Origin: Oleispirillum naphthae
GTDB lineage: Bacteria; Pseudomonadota; Alphaproteobacteria; Rhodospirillales; Rhodospirillaceae
Direction: 5' to 3'
DNA length: 64,000 nt
Assembly: GCA_027864655.1 (NCBI GenBank)
Contig: JAQAZG010000010.1
Span: forward strand, 1-64,000
The notes under the pieces are model-generated. The model was not told the DNA's origin and made no database searches. It saw nothing but the letters and a program-made list of their open reading frames with translations. Made by a program: the position numbers and the translations under genes. Below are positions 1 to 8,127 of this stretch, one piece after another. Each line of letters begins with the position of its first letter. Within the stretch, counting starts at the first letter, position 1.

Positions 1-711
1 GAGGCGTCCCGCGGTGAGCGCCTTCAGCGCCTCGATCACCGCGTGAATCGGGTTGACCAGGCTCTTCTTGGAGATCGCCAGGCCGATGCCGATGCCGAGC
101 GCGATGCCCGCCGCCGCGGCCGCGATCATCAGCAGCGACAGGGTGTCGGCTTCTCGGCTCGCCGCCAGGGAGACCTCGTCGCTCTGCTTGTTGAGGCGGG
201 CCACCAGGGCGTTGACCTTTTCCTCCAACGGCCGGGCGATGGTGCGGGATTCCCGGACCGCCGCATAGATCGCCTGTTGCGCCGCGCCGATCTGCAGGTT
301 TTCCTGCTTGCGGGCGACGGCGACCGCCGCGTTCACCTTGTCGAGGTAGACCGCGAAATCCTGCCGGATCGCCTCGATCTCCGCCTTCTGTTCGGCGGGG
401 ACGAGGGACAGCATCTTGGCGCTGCGTTCCTCGAACTGACGCGCATCGTTGTTCAGTTTCTGCGTTGCGTCTTCCAGATCGGCGGGATTGGCGGCGAAGC
501 GGTAGGTGGAGCGGCTGATCGCCTCCAGCTGCGCATTCAGGCGGGCGCCGTAGCGGCTCATGTCGCCATAGGTGCCGACCTGTTGCGTGATGCCTTCCAT
601 TTCCTGCAGGCCGTAATAACCGACGCCGCTGATGAGAGCGGAGGCCAGGGCGAGCACGCCGATGACGATGCCGATTTTGCCGTTGATCTTGATGTTGTCT
701 ATGGAACGCAC
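1..711 (-). CDS. Methyl-accepting chemotaxis protein, N-terminal part (cut by window edge)
   Basis: The 237 visible residues are the sensory half of a chemoreceptor. A short basic N-terminus is followed by a membrane segment at about residues 10-30, a helical periplasmic four-helix-bundle-like region to about residue 185, a second membrane segment (about 190-210), and the beginning of a HAMP linker with the motif NPIHAVIEAL just before the edge. The methylation and CheW/CheA signalling region lies outside the window. The GTG at 709-711 is preferred because AAGGAG lies six bases upstream; a nearby ATG at 716-718 is out of frame. The ligand cannot be predicted from this kind of domain. The long AT-rich leader carries two direct repeats, listed separately. 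Confidence 0.85.
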   Translation of the reverse strand, partial: MRSIDNIKINGKIGIVIGVLALASALISGVGYYGLQEMEGITQQVGTYGDMSRYGARLNAQLEAISRSTYRFAANPADLEDATQKLNNDARQFEERSAKMLSLVPAEQKAEIEAIRQDFAVYLDKVNAAVAVARKQENLQIGAAQQAIYAAVRESRTIARPLEEKVNALVARLNKQSDEVSLAASREADTLSLLMIAAAAAGIALGIGIGLAISKKSLVNPIHAVIEALKALTAGRL

Positions 712-830
712 AGTACATCTCCTTCTCGTTTCTGCCGTGAACGGGCAGCAGCGATTTCGGGGGGTGAGATATGGCGGAGGTCTGCGCAGCCTTCCAACTC
801 GGCGGCATGCTACACTGCTGCTGACTATAT

Positions 831-856
831 TTTGAGTCTTTTCAGATAGATAGCGG
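831..856. repeat. Direct repeat copy 1 upstream of chemoreceptor
   Basis: This 26-bp sequence begins TTTGAGTCTTTTCA and ends ATAGCGG; it matches the copy at 905-930 at most positions. The start-to-start distance is 74 bp. Read on the receptor strand, both copies contain CCGCTATC, which resembles the GCCGATAA -10 element of flagellar sigma-28 promoters, though the -35 match is poor. Confidence 0.6.
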
Positions 857-904
857 CATATATAAGAAACGTCTTAATATAAATGAGCCTGTACTTTCGT
901 ATTA

Positions 905-930
905 TTTGAGTCTTTTCATAGGGATAGCGG
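905..930. repeat. Direct repeat copy 2 upstream of chemoreceptor
   Basis: Second copy of the 26-bp repeat, starting TTTGAGTCTTTTCATAGG and ending GATAGCGG. It has the same orientation as the first copy. The pair could be a duplicated regulator or promoter site for the chemoreceptor gene. Confidence 0.6.
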
Positions 931-1083
931 ATATTCACAAGGCCGGAAGGGGGCGGAAAATCCGCCACATGCGTCCTATGCGCGCATTGCCGTCCGGATC
1001 GGCAGCACGCCGCTCCCCGGAAAACCACAGGCGGAGTCGCTTTTAGATTGAGAATTCACAAAAGGCGGAGGCGCCGCACTCAT

Positions 1084-3402
1084 CTAGCCGCAGGTGGAAT
1101 AGCCGCAGTTGAGGCACTTCTTGCAGCCCTCCTGGCGGAACACCGTGGGGGCGTGGCACTTCGGGCAGATCTCGCCCACCGGCGCGCCGGAGTCCGCGGG
1201 CGGCAATGCGCCGGAGGGTTCCTCCCCGGTTTCGCCGAGGCCGAGGTCGGCCATGTGGCGGCGCATCACCTCGGCGATCAGGGCGACCACGCCGTTGACG
1301 TAGCGTCCCTGCACCCAGGCCCCCTGCGCGCCGCGCACCGTCTTCAGGTCCTCGATGAGGAACGAGGGGTCCTCGGTGCGGCGCATGATCGCCGAGATGG
1401 TGATGGTGAGCGCGGAGAGCAGCTCCGCGAACTCGGCGGAGCGCGAGGCGATGAAGATTTCGAAGGGCCTGCGCCCGCCGCCCTCGGTCTCCACGTCGTT
1501 GATGGTGACGTAGAAGTTTTCGTCGGTGAGCGGCCACTTGAGCTTGTAGGTGGTGCCGGAGAGCGCCTCGGGCCGCGGCGCGGGGGCGGCGCACGGCGGC
1601 GGCTCCTCGCCGCCGCTTCCCTCGGTGCTGAGGATGGGTTTGCGCAGCGGCGACGGGCGGTAGGTGGTGCAGCCCTTGCAGCCGAGCTCGTAGGCCAGCG
1701 CATAGACCGCCCTGAAGGCGTCGAAGTCCATCTCCGCCGGGCAGTTGATCGTCTTGCTGATGCTCGCGTCCACATAGCGCTGGCAGACCGCCTGGGTGCG
1801 CAGGTGCTCCTCCACCGAAAGCTCGAGCGCGGTGACCATGTAGGAAGGCAGGTCGGCGAGCGGCGCGCTCTCCGGGTCGAGGCCGTTGACCCGGCACCAG
1901 GCGAGGAAGCCCGCATCGAGCACCGCGAACTCGCGCTGCGCGCCGTCGGCCTGCAACACCTTGCGGAAATAGCGCCAGCCGAAGGTGGGCTCCAACCCGG
2001 AGGAGACGTTGGCGTTGTAGAGCGCGGTGGTGCCGGTGGGGGCGATGGTCAAGAGAACGCCGTTGCGGATGCCGTGCTCGGCGATGGCGTCGCGGATCGG
2101 CTGCGGCAGGGCGTGGACGAACGGCCGGTCGAGGAAGGCCTCCTTGTCGAACAGCGGGAAGGGCCCGCGCTCGCGCGCCAGCTCCACCGAGGCGCGGTAG
2201 CAGGCGTCGCGCAGCGTCTCCATGATCCGCGCGGTCGCCGCCTCCGCGTCGTCGGAGCCGTAGCGCAGGCCGAGCATCTGAAGCGCGGTGCCGAGGCCCA
2301 TGATGCCGATGCCGGTGCGCCGCTTCGCCGCCGCCTCGGCGGCCTGCTCCGGCACCGGATAGGGCGTGGTGTCGAGCACGTTGTCGAGGAAGCGCACGCC
2401 GATCGCCGCCACTTCCGCCAGGCGCGCGAAGTCGAGGCGCGACTCTTCGGAAAACGGCTCGCGCACCAGCGCGGCGAGGTTGACGCAGCCGAGGTTGCAC
2501 GCGCCGTTGGGCGGCAGCGGCTGCTCGCCGCAGGGGTTGGTGCAGTGGATGGTCTCGGCATAGGCCAGGTTGTTCGCCGCGTTCACCCGGTCGATGAAGA
2601 TCACCCCGGGTTCGGCGGCGTCGTAGGTGGCGCGGATGATGCGGTCCCACAGGGCGCGCGCGGGCAGGCGCTCGTAGACGTACCACGGGCGGCCGTCCTT
2701 CTCCTTTACCGCGACGATGCGGGCGGGGTCGGCGGGCTTCACCGAGAAGCCGAGGTCCCAGTCCGCATCCGCATCCACCGCGCGCATCAAGGCGTCGGTG
2801 ACCAGCACGCTGACGTTGAAGTTGCTCAGCCGCCCCGGCTGCCGCTTCGCGGCGATGAAGTCGAGAAGGTCGGGATGGTCGTCGGCGAGCGTGCCCATCA
2901 TCGCGCCGCGCCGCGTGCCGCCGGACATGATGGTGCCGCACATCGCCTGCCAGATCTCCATGAACGAGATCGGCCCGGAGGCGATGGAGCCGGTCTTGTC
3001 CACCAGCGCGCCCTTCGGCCGGATGGTGGAGAAATCGGTGCCGATGCCGCCGCCCTGCTGCATCGTCAGCGCGGCGCGGGTGTTGGCGGCCATGATCCCC
3101 GCCATCGAGTCCGGCACCATGTCGTTGACGAAGCAGTTGATCATCGTCACCGCGCGGCCGGTGCCCGCGCCCGCGAGAATGCGCCCGGCGGGGCACCACT
3201 CCATCGCGTTCATCGCGGCGGCGGCGCGCGGCGCTTCGGTCTCGGCCTTCGGGTCGGCGGCGTACACTCCGGCGCAGACCCGCGCGTGGGTGTCCGCCGG
3301 GGTTTCCTCCATGGACTCGCCGGTGGCGGAGACGGCGCGGTATTTCTCGCGCCAGATCATTTCGGAAATCGCCTGGCGCAGGTCGCCGAAGGAGAAAGGC
3401 AT
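1084..3402 (-). CDS. nrdJ: Adenosylcobalamin-dependent (class II) ribonucleotide reductase
   Basis: The enzyme reduces ribonucleotides to deoxyribonucleotides using an adenosylcobalamin-derived thiyl radical, so it needs B12 but neither oxygen nor an iron-radical subunit. From the ATG at 3402 it is 772 residues. Visible signatures are the first redox cysteine in INCFVND (about C90), the glycine-rich QQGGGIGTDFS segment (about 115-125), NPCGEQPL (about 289-296) and GCVNLAAL just after it, and a C-terminal cysteine-rich tail with CPKC, CKKC and CGYSTCG. I prefer ATG 3402 because GGAG precedes it by eight bases; an in-frame GTG at 3510 would add 36 low-complexity residues. A PduO-type adenosyltransferase at 16178-16759 could supply the cofactor. 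Confidence 0.95.
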   Translation of the reverse strand: MPFSFGDLRQAISEMIWREKYRAVSATGESMEETPADTHARVCAGVYAADPKAETEAPRAAAAMNAMEWCPAGRILAGAGTGRAVTMINCFVNDMVPDSMAGIMAANTRAALTMQQGGGIGTDFSTIRPKGALVDKTGSIASGPISFMEIWQAMCGTIMSGGTRRGAMMGTLADDHPDLLDFIAAKRQPGRLSNFNVSVLVTDALMRAVDADADWDLGFSVKPADPARIVAVKEKDGRPWYVYERLPARALWDRIIRATYDAAEPGVIFIDRVNAANNLAYAETIHCTNPCGEQPLPPNGACNLGCVNLAALVREPFSEESRLDFARLAEVAAIGVRFLDNVLDTTPYPVPEQAAEAAAKRRTGIGIMGLGTALQMLGLRYGSDDAEAATARIMETLRDACYRASVELARERGPFPLFDKEAFLDRPFVHALPQPIRDAIAEHGIRNGVLLTIAPTGTTALYNANVSSGLEPTFGWRYFRKVLQADGAQREFAVLDAGFLAWCRVNGLDPESAPLADLPSYMVTALELSVEEHLRTQAVCQRYVDASISKTINCPAEMDFDAFRAVYALAYELGCKGCTTYRPSPLRKPILSTEGSGGEEPPPCAAPAPRPEALSGTTYKLKWPLTDENFYVTINDVETEGGGRRPFEIFIASRSAEFAELLSALTITISAIMRRTEDPSFLIEDLKTVRGAQGAWVQGRYVNGVVALIAEVMRRHMADLGLGETGEEPSGALPPADSGAPVGEICPKCHAPTVFRQEGCKKCLNCGYSTCG

Positions 3403-3502
3403 GCGGGAAGCTCCGGTGAGGGGAAGGCGCGCTTCCGCGCCGGGCGGACGGGGCGGCGCGGCGGCGATGCCGGAACCCGAACCGGAAATTTTTAGTGAGG
3501 AG

Positions 3503-3511
3503 TTGTCCACA
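3503..3511 (+). promoter_or_regulatory. DnaA-box-like site upstream of nrdJ (one mismatch)
   Basis: The nonamer TTGTCCACA differs from the strong DnaA box TTATCCACA at one position. It lies about 100 bp upstream of the preferred nrdJ start. Confidence 0.3.
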
Positions 3512-3811
3512 GGTCCAGCGCCATGTGAAACGCCTTGGGATTTCTCGGCTGTTTCGCCGCCTGCGCGCGGTGCGCGCGGCGCGCAGGCCGCCGCCGAGTC
3601 GTGCCGCCGCCGCGGCAGGCCGCCGCTGCGGCGGCTTTGTCCGTTGATTTTGAATGATGATTAAGTGGGGTCGCGGCGCCTGCCGGCGATTCGGCGGCGC
3701 GGCCCCGGAATTTCCCCCGTGGGCTTGCCGCAAAGCCGGGAAAGCGGCTTCGACTCGCCGCCCGGCCCTATATATCATAAAATACTGATGTACGGTTTTC
3801 CGTCCACAGAG

Positions 3812-3820
3812 TTATCCACA
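3812..3820 (+). promoter_or_regulatory. DnaA-box sequence upstream of nrdJ
   Basis: The nonamer TTATCCACA is a perfect match to the strong DnaA box. It lies four bases from the plsC stop codon and about 410 bp upstream of the preferred nrdJ start. DnaA boxes are known in the nrdAB promoter of Escherichia coli, so a replication-linked control of nrdJ is possible. One or two boxes are not enough to suggest an origin. Confidence 0.4.
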
Positions 3821-3824
3821 TCAC

Positions 3825-4550
3825 TCATTGGGAGGAGAACTGTTTGCGCCCTTCGGACTCGAGCGCGCGGGTCTTGTCCTCGATGCGGCTTTGCAGTTCG
3901 TTGAGGAAGGCGCGGCGCTCCATCCCCCGCGGCATCGGCGGCAGGAATTCCACGATGATCGTCCCCGGCCGCTTGAGGAAGGCCTTGCGCGCCCAGAACA
4001 GGCCGGAGTTGAGCGCCACCGGCACCACCGGCGCATCCACCGCGGCGGCGAGCATGGCGAGTCCCGGCATGTAGCGGACCGAAGCGCCGGGCGCGGTGCG
4101 GGTGCCCTCGGGGAAGATCACGATCTGCCGTCCGGCGTCGAGCGTCGCCTGCGCCTTGGCGAGCAGCAGGTGCATCGACTTCACCCCGGCGGAGCGGTCG
4201 AGCGCGATCATCTCCGTCTTGCGCATGTGCCAGCCGACGAAGGGTATGGAGAGCAGTTCCTTCTTCAGTACGTAGACCGCATCCGGCAGGATGCTGTCGA
4301 AGAAGAGGGTGTCCCACGCCGACTGGTGCTTCACCGCCAGGATCACCGGCCCCTTGGGCAGGTTCTCGAGGCCGCGCACCTCGTGGCGGATGCCCGCGAC
4401 CCAACGTGCGATGAACACGATGCCGCCGGTCCACAGGCGCTTGCCCTCGACCATGTAGCGGCGCGGCAGGGGGAGGAGGAGGACCAGCCCGGTACTCAGC
4501 AGGATGGTCCAGACGATGTAGAGGATGTTGAAGAAGAACGATCGGATCAC
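3825..4550 (-). CDS. plsC: 1-acyl-sn-glycerol-3-phosphate acyltransferase
   Basis: This membrane-associated enzyme acylates lysophosphatidic acid to phosphatidic acid in phospholipid synthesis. The 241-residue protein starts with a hydrophobic N-terminus (about 5-28), then has the catalytic HX4D motif HQSAWD (75-80) and the substrate-binding FPEGTR (146-151), the standard PlsC pair. The GTG start at 4550 overlaps the stop of the upstream DUF218 gene by four bases (GTGA), implying translational coupling. It is the last gene of an ftsE-ftsX-DUF218-plsC chain, an arrangement I recall as common in alphaproteobacteria. Confidence 0.93.
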   Translation of the reverse strand: MIRSFFFNILYIVWTILLSTGLVLLLPLPRRYMVEGKRLWTGGIVFIARWVAGIRHEVRGLENLPKGPVILAVKHQSAWDTLFFDSILPDAVYVLKKELLSIPFVGWHMRKTEMIALDRSAGVKSMHLLLAKAQATLDAGRQIVIFPEGTRTAPGASVRYMPGLAMLAAAVDAPVVPVALNSGLFWARKAFLKRPGTIIVEFLPPMPRGMERRAFLNELQSRIEDKTRALESEGRKQFSSQ

Positions 4551-5155
4551 GGGAATTCCTCGGAAGTCAGGCCGAACATGTGAACCAGGCTCGCGGCCAG
4601 GAACTTGGAGTATTCGCGGGTCATCAGCAGCAGGGTGCCGGGGTACTTCCACCACTGGCCCTGCTTCACCGCGTCGGGGAACACCGGGTGCGGGATGATG
4701 CGCACGTCGGGCATGGCGTGCTGCAACTCGAGCAGGCTGCGCTTCATGTGGTATCCGGCGGTGACCAGGCGGATCGAGCGCACCCCCTCTTCGCGGCACC
4801 AGGCGGCGGTCTCGAAGGCGTTCTGCACGGTGTTGGTGGCCATGTGGCCGAGGGAGACGCGGCGGCGCAGCTCCGCCGGATAGTCGGTGAGGTTCTGCTG
4901 CTCCAGCAGGCGTTCGAGGGTCAGGGTCTCGGCGACGCCGGAGATCAGGAGGCGTCCGGCATAGTCCTCGCGCAGCAGCTTGAGGCCGGTGGCGAGGCGG
5001 TCGCTGCCGCCGGTGAGCACGACGATGGCGTCGGTGCGGGTGCGGTTGTCGGAGACCTCGCCGGGCATGGTGGCGACGAAGCGCACCAGCCCCAGCGCCC
5101 ACAGGGCAAGGGCGATGGCGAAGGCGACCAGGAGGGTGCGTGCGGCGCGTCTCAT
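4547..5155 (-). CDS. YdcF family (DUF218) membrane protein
   Basis: The 202-residue protein has an N-terminal membrane anchor (about 8-28) and then a DUF218 domain, recognisable from DAIVVLTGGSDRLATG near residue 43, GHMATNTVQNA near 104 and VTAGYHMKRS near 131. Members of this family (YdcF, SanA, ElyC) are linked to envelope functions, but a biochemical reaction is not firmly established for this subgroup. It overlaps ftsX at its start and plsC at its end by four bases each, so it is produced with the divisome ABC complex and the acyltransferase. Confidence 0.88.
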   Translation of the reverse strand: MRRAARTLLVAFAIALALWALGLVRFVATMPGEVSDNRTRTDAIVVLTGGSDRLATGLKLLREDYAGRLLISGVAETLTLERLLEQQNLTDYPAELRRRVSLGHMATNTVQNAFETAAWCREEGVRSIRLVTAGYHMKRSLLELQHAMPDVRIIPHPVFPDAVKQGQWWKYPGTLLLMTREYSKFLAASLVHMFGLTSEEFP

Positions 5156-6048
5156 AGCATCCTGGACAGGGTTCCGAGCACGGTGAGGAAGGCGGAGGCC
5201 ATGGCGAGCAGGGCGGCGGCCACCGGCACCGCGGCGAGGATCGCCCAGTGCGCGGGGGACAGTCCGATCTCCGCCAGCAGGCCGCCCTCCAGGGTCTTGG
5301 CCATGGCGCCGAGGCCGAGCAGCACCGGCGCCGCGAGGGCGAACCCCGCCGCCGCGCCGCCGCCGCCGAGCGTGAGCGCGCGCAGCGCGTACTGCCGCCC
5401 GATATAGCCGTCGCGCGCGCCGACCAGATGCAGAATCTCGATGCTCTGGCGGTGGATCGAAAGCCCGGCGCGGGTGGCGAACACCACCGCCGCGGCGGCG
5501 GCCAGCGTCACCAGCACCATCACCGCCTTGGCCAGCATCTCGAGCCCGTCGGCGAGGCGCACGACGCGGGCGAGCCAGATGCGGTGGTCGTCCACCGAGG
5601 CGCCGGGCACCGCCTTCTTCAGGCGCGCGGCAAGGCCCTCCAGGCTGGGCGGGCTGTCCTCGCTGATCGTCACGTCGATGAGGCGCGGCAGCGGCAGGTC
5701 GGCGACCAGACCGGAGTCGCCGAGCCAGGGTTCGATCAGCGCCGCAAGCTCCTGCGCCGAGAGGGGCCGCACCTGGGTGACGCCCGGCGTCTCCTCGAGG
5801 ATGCGCACCGCCTTTTCGACGCGCTCTCTGGTCAGCTTCGAGGACGGGTCGGACTCCGCGGGCAGCACCTGCACGGTGAGCGTGCCCTTGATGTCGCGGT
5901 TCCAGCGCGAGAGCAGGTTGTCCAGCACCAGCGCCCCGGAGAGCGCGAGCGTGGCGAGGAACACCATCATCGCGATCATCGCGGGGAGGAAGGCGGCGGT
6001 GGCGTCGTGGTCGAACGGCAGGTCGGCGCGGCGGCGGAAGCGGATCAT
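5152..6048 (-). CDS. ftsX: Cell division protein FtsX
   Basis: FtsX is the membrane subunit of the FtsEX complex, which activates septal peptidoglycan hydrolases. The 298-residue protein has the expected plan: a first membrane helix at about 18-43, a periplasmic domain to about 165, and three more helices near 171-195, 220-245 and 265-290. The ATG at 6048 overlaps the ftsE stop as ATGA, and its own stop overlaps the next gene the same way. Its periplasmic partner is not encoded in this operon. Confidence 0.93.
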   Translation of the reverse strand: MIRFRRRADLPFDHDATAAFLPAMIAMMVFLATLALSGALVLDNLLSRWNRDIKGTLTVQVLPAESDPSSKLTRERVEKAVRILEETPGVTQVRPLSAQELAALIEPWLGDSGLVADLPLPRLIDVTISEDSPPSLEGLAARLKKAVPGASVDDHRIWLARVVRLADGLEMLAKAVMVLVTLAAAAAVVFATRAGLSIHRQSIEILHLVGARDGYIGRQYALRALTLGGGGAAAGFALAAPVLLGLGAMAKTLEGGLLAEIGLSPAHWAILAAVPVAAALLAMASAFLTVLGTLSRML

Positions 6049-6782
6049 GGTTCCGCCTCCATCGGGCCGAGGGTGACCAGGCCGCCGCCCTCGAGGTGCA
6101 GCCGCGGAAAGCCGAAGCGGCGGATCAGGGGCTCGTTGTGGGTGGCGATCACCACCGTGGTGCCGAGGCGGTTGAGTTCGATGAACAGGTGCATCAGGCG
6201 CTGCGCGATGCGGTCGTCCACGTTGCCGGTGGGCTCGTCGGCGAGCAGCAGGTCGGGGCGGTTGATCACCGCGCGGGCGATGGCGATGCGCTGCTTTTCG
6301 CCGCCGGAGAGCTCGGGCGGCTTCGCCTTCATCGTCTCGCCCAGGCCGACCCAGTGCAGCAGCTCCGGCACGTGGCGGGCGATCTCGGATTCCTTCACCC
6401 CGGCGACGCGCAGCGGCAGGGCCACATTGTCGAGCGTGGTCAGGTGGTCGAGCAGGCGGAAATCCTGAAACACCACGCCGATGCGGCGGCGCACCCGCGG
6501 CAGCATGGCGTGCGACATCCGCGTCGCGTCGATGCCGAACATTTCGATGCGGCCGCGCGAGGGCCGCCGCGCCAGGTACATCAGGCTCAACAGCGAGGAC
6601 TTGCCTGCGCCGGAATCGCCGGTGAGGAAACGGAAGGACCCGGCCTCCAGCACCATCGAGATGTCGCGCAGAATCTCGTTCCCCTGGCCATAGCGCAAAC
6701 CGACGTTTTCGAGCCGCACGATCGCGGACTCGACAGGGGCGCGGCGGCCAGGCAGGGGGCGTTCGGGTTTCATGGGGCTCAC
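6045..6782 (-). CDS. ftsE: Cell division ATP-binding protein FtsE
   Basis: FtsE is the cytoplasmic ATPase of FtsEX. The 245-residue protein carries Walker A GDSGAGKSS (about 55-63), the ABC signature LSGGEKQRIAIARA and Walker B LLLADEPTGNVD. The likely start is GTG at 6782, with ATG at 6773 four codons later as an alternative; neither has a clear ribosome-binding site. It heads the four-gene overlapping operon and is divergent from the zinc-ribbon gene at 6914, a pairing common in alphaproteobacteria. Confidence 0.95.
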   Translation of the reverse strand: MSPMKPERPLPGRRAPVESAIVRLENVGLRYGQGNEILRDISMVLEAGSFRFLTGDSGAGKSSLLSLMYLARRPSRGRIEMFGIDATRMSHAMLPRVRRRIGVVFQDFRLLDHLTTLDNVALPLRVAGVKESEIARHVPELLHWVGLGETMKAKPPELSGGEKQRIAIARAVINRPDLLLADEPTGNVDDRIAQRLMHLFIELNRLGTTVVIATHNEPLIRRFGFPRLHLEGGGLVTLGPMEAEP

Positions 6783-6913
6783 AATGGCACGAGCAAAGGG
6801 CGCGGTCCAGCTTCCGCTCGGGCGGTGCGCGTGGGAATGCTTGAGTTCCGGGCGGCACTCCCATATAAGTGAAAAACCGTAGTCCGGCCAATTGCTAAAG
6901 AAGGTCTGGCGGC

Positions 6914-7951
6914 ATGATCATCTCCTGCCCCGAGTGCGCGACTAAGTTCTCGATCGCCGATGCGATCCTGGGAACGAAGGGCCGCAAGGTGCGTTGTTTC
7001 AAGTGCGGCCATACGTGGCATCAGATGCCGGAAGCCGCCCCCTTCGCACAGCCGCCGGTCTCCGTGGAGCCGATGGGGCCGATGGATGCGATGGAGCTGC
7101 CGCCGCGCCGCCCCGCGCCGCCGCCCCTGATGCCGCCGACCGCCACCGTCGGCGCGGGCGACCTGCCGCTCGAATCCGATCCCGTCGGCATGCCGGATAT
7201 CGCGCCGCCGCCTCCCATGGGCAGCCGCAGCCTGCCGATGGAGGCGGGCCTCGACGTCCCTGCGGCGAAGGCGGACGACGACTTCGACATCCCCACCATC
7301 GCGCCGCCGGACGACCCCTCCGCCCTCGCCGGGACGCGCAGCGCCGACGACGCCTCCGCCAACACCATGGACGTGGATTCCCTGCTCGGCGCGCGCGCCG
7401 AAGATATCCCCAAGGTGCTCGCCAACCGCATCGAAACCACCGAGAAGAAGGGCATCTGGGGCAAGCTGATCTTCCTCGTCGTGCTGCTCGGCGGCATCGG
7501 CGCGGCCCTGTGGTTCGCGCGGGTGCAGATCGTGCAGCGCTTCCCCGGCGCAGCGCCGCTCTACAAGTCGCTCGGCGTGCCGATCGAGGTCCTCGGCGAC
7601 GGCCTGGAATTCCGCGGCGTCACCTCGGAAATGGTCAAGGAGGGCAAGCTCTCCGTGCTGCTGGTGCGCGGCGTCATCGCCAACGTGGTGAAGGAGGACC
7701 GCCCGGTTCCCCTGCTGCGCCTCGTCCTCCTGGACACCGGCGGCAGCACCATCCAGGAAGCCTACGCCAAGCCGCGCAAGGACAGCCTCGAAGGCGGCGC
7801 CCAGGTCGGCTTCCAGATCCGTATGGAAGACCCCTCCGCCGCGGCGGTGCGCTACGAGGTCACCTTCGCCGAGGCCCCGGCCGCCAAGTCCGCGATGCAG
7901 GAAGAAAAACCTGCCGCCAAGCCGGAAGCCCCGGCCCCGGCCAAGCCGTAA
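6914..7951 (+). CDS. MJ0042-type zinc-ribbon / DUF3426 membrane protein
   Basis: The 345-residue protein begins with an MJ0042-type zinc finger: cysteines C5 and C8 in SCPECATKF, C28 and C31 in VRCFKCGHTW. A long acidic, proline-rich linker follows (about 35-180), then one membrane helix (about 190-208) and a C-terminal DUF3426-like beta domain. The tail is rich in alanine and proline. The layout suggests a cytoplasmic zinc module tethered to a periplasmic domain. Function is unknown, but the gene is typically divergent from ftsE. Palindromic element copy A follows the stop after about 40 bp. Confidence 0.8.
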   Translation: MIISCPECATKFSIADAILGTKGRKVRCFKCGHTWHQMPEAAPFAQPPVSVEPMGPMDAMELPPRRPAPPPLMPPTATVGAGDLPLESDPVGMPDIAPPPPMGSRSLPMEAGLDVPAAKADDDFDIPTIAPPDDPSALAGTRSADDASANTMDVDSLLGARAEDIPKVLANRIETTEKKGIWGKLIFLVVLLGGIGAALWFARVQIVQRFPGAAPLYKSLGVPIEVLGDGLEFRGVTSEMVKEGKLSVLLVRGVIANVVKEDRPVPLLRLVLLDTGGSTIQEAYAKPRKDSLEGGAQVGFQIRMEDPSAAAVRYEVTFAEAPAAKSAMQEEKPAAKPEAPAPAKP

Positions 7952-7989
7952 AACCAAAACTTCGCGGAGGGTCGCGGACCCTCCGCACC

Positions 7990-8084
7990 TCCCCCAAGTT
8001 TTTTCGCCGCGTAGCGGCTATCGACCGTCACGCCGCGTGACGGCTCTGCGGCGCTGCGCGCAAAACCCAAAAGTTATGGGGGGG
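7990..8084 (-). repeat. Dispersed palindromic element, copy A
   Basis: This is a copy of the ~95-bp repeat described under copy B, in reverse orientation. Read on the minus strand it begins CCCCATAACTTTTGGG, then GCGCGCAGCGC, a central GTCACGCGGCGTGAC palindrome, then CGCTACGCGGCGAAAAAA and CTTGGGGG. It lies between the convergent zinc-ribbon gene and lysA and is preceded by the hairpin GGAGGGTCGCGGACCCTCC. Confidence 0.8.
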
Positions 8085-8127
8085 CGGGGGGGCCGAGTCC
8101 CCCCGCGACGTTTTGGTTTTCAACCCG

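Larger units (their letters stand above)
712..1083. other. Gene-free AT-rich region between chemoreceptor and nrdJ
   Basis: No credible coding frame is seen here. The stretch from about 815 to 935 is far more AT-rich than its surroundings and contains the two 26-bp direct repeats. It is the upstream region of the chemoreceptor and the downstream region of nrdJ, so it should hold the receptor promoter. Confidence 0.6.
3403..3824. other. Upstream region of nrdJ, no gene
   Basis: This interval contains no convincing gene. It is GC-rich with short palindromes around 3545-3640, then becomes AT-rich around 3768-3790. Two DnaA-box-like sequences lie within it and are listed separately. If the GTG at 3510 is the true nrdJ start, the region shrinks to 314 bp. 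Confidence 0.5.

Noticed and set aside
1043-3778. Very long open frame opposite and alongside nrdJ in another frame
   Set aside because: It is arginine/histidine-rich shadow sequence caused by high GC; the nrdJ frame carries all family motifs.
3503-3820. Replication origin suggested by DnaA boxes
   Set aside because: Only two boxes, far apart, with no AT-rich unwinding element or origin-linked genes.
3403-3824. Possible NrdR boxes or a cobalamin riboswitch upstream of nrdJ
   Set aside because: Only a short ATATATAG run resembles an NrdR box and no B12-box sequence is visible.
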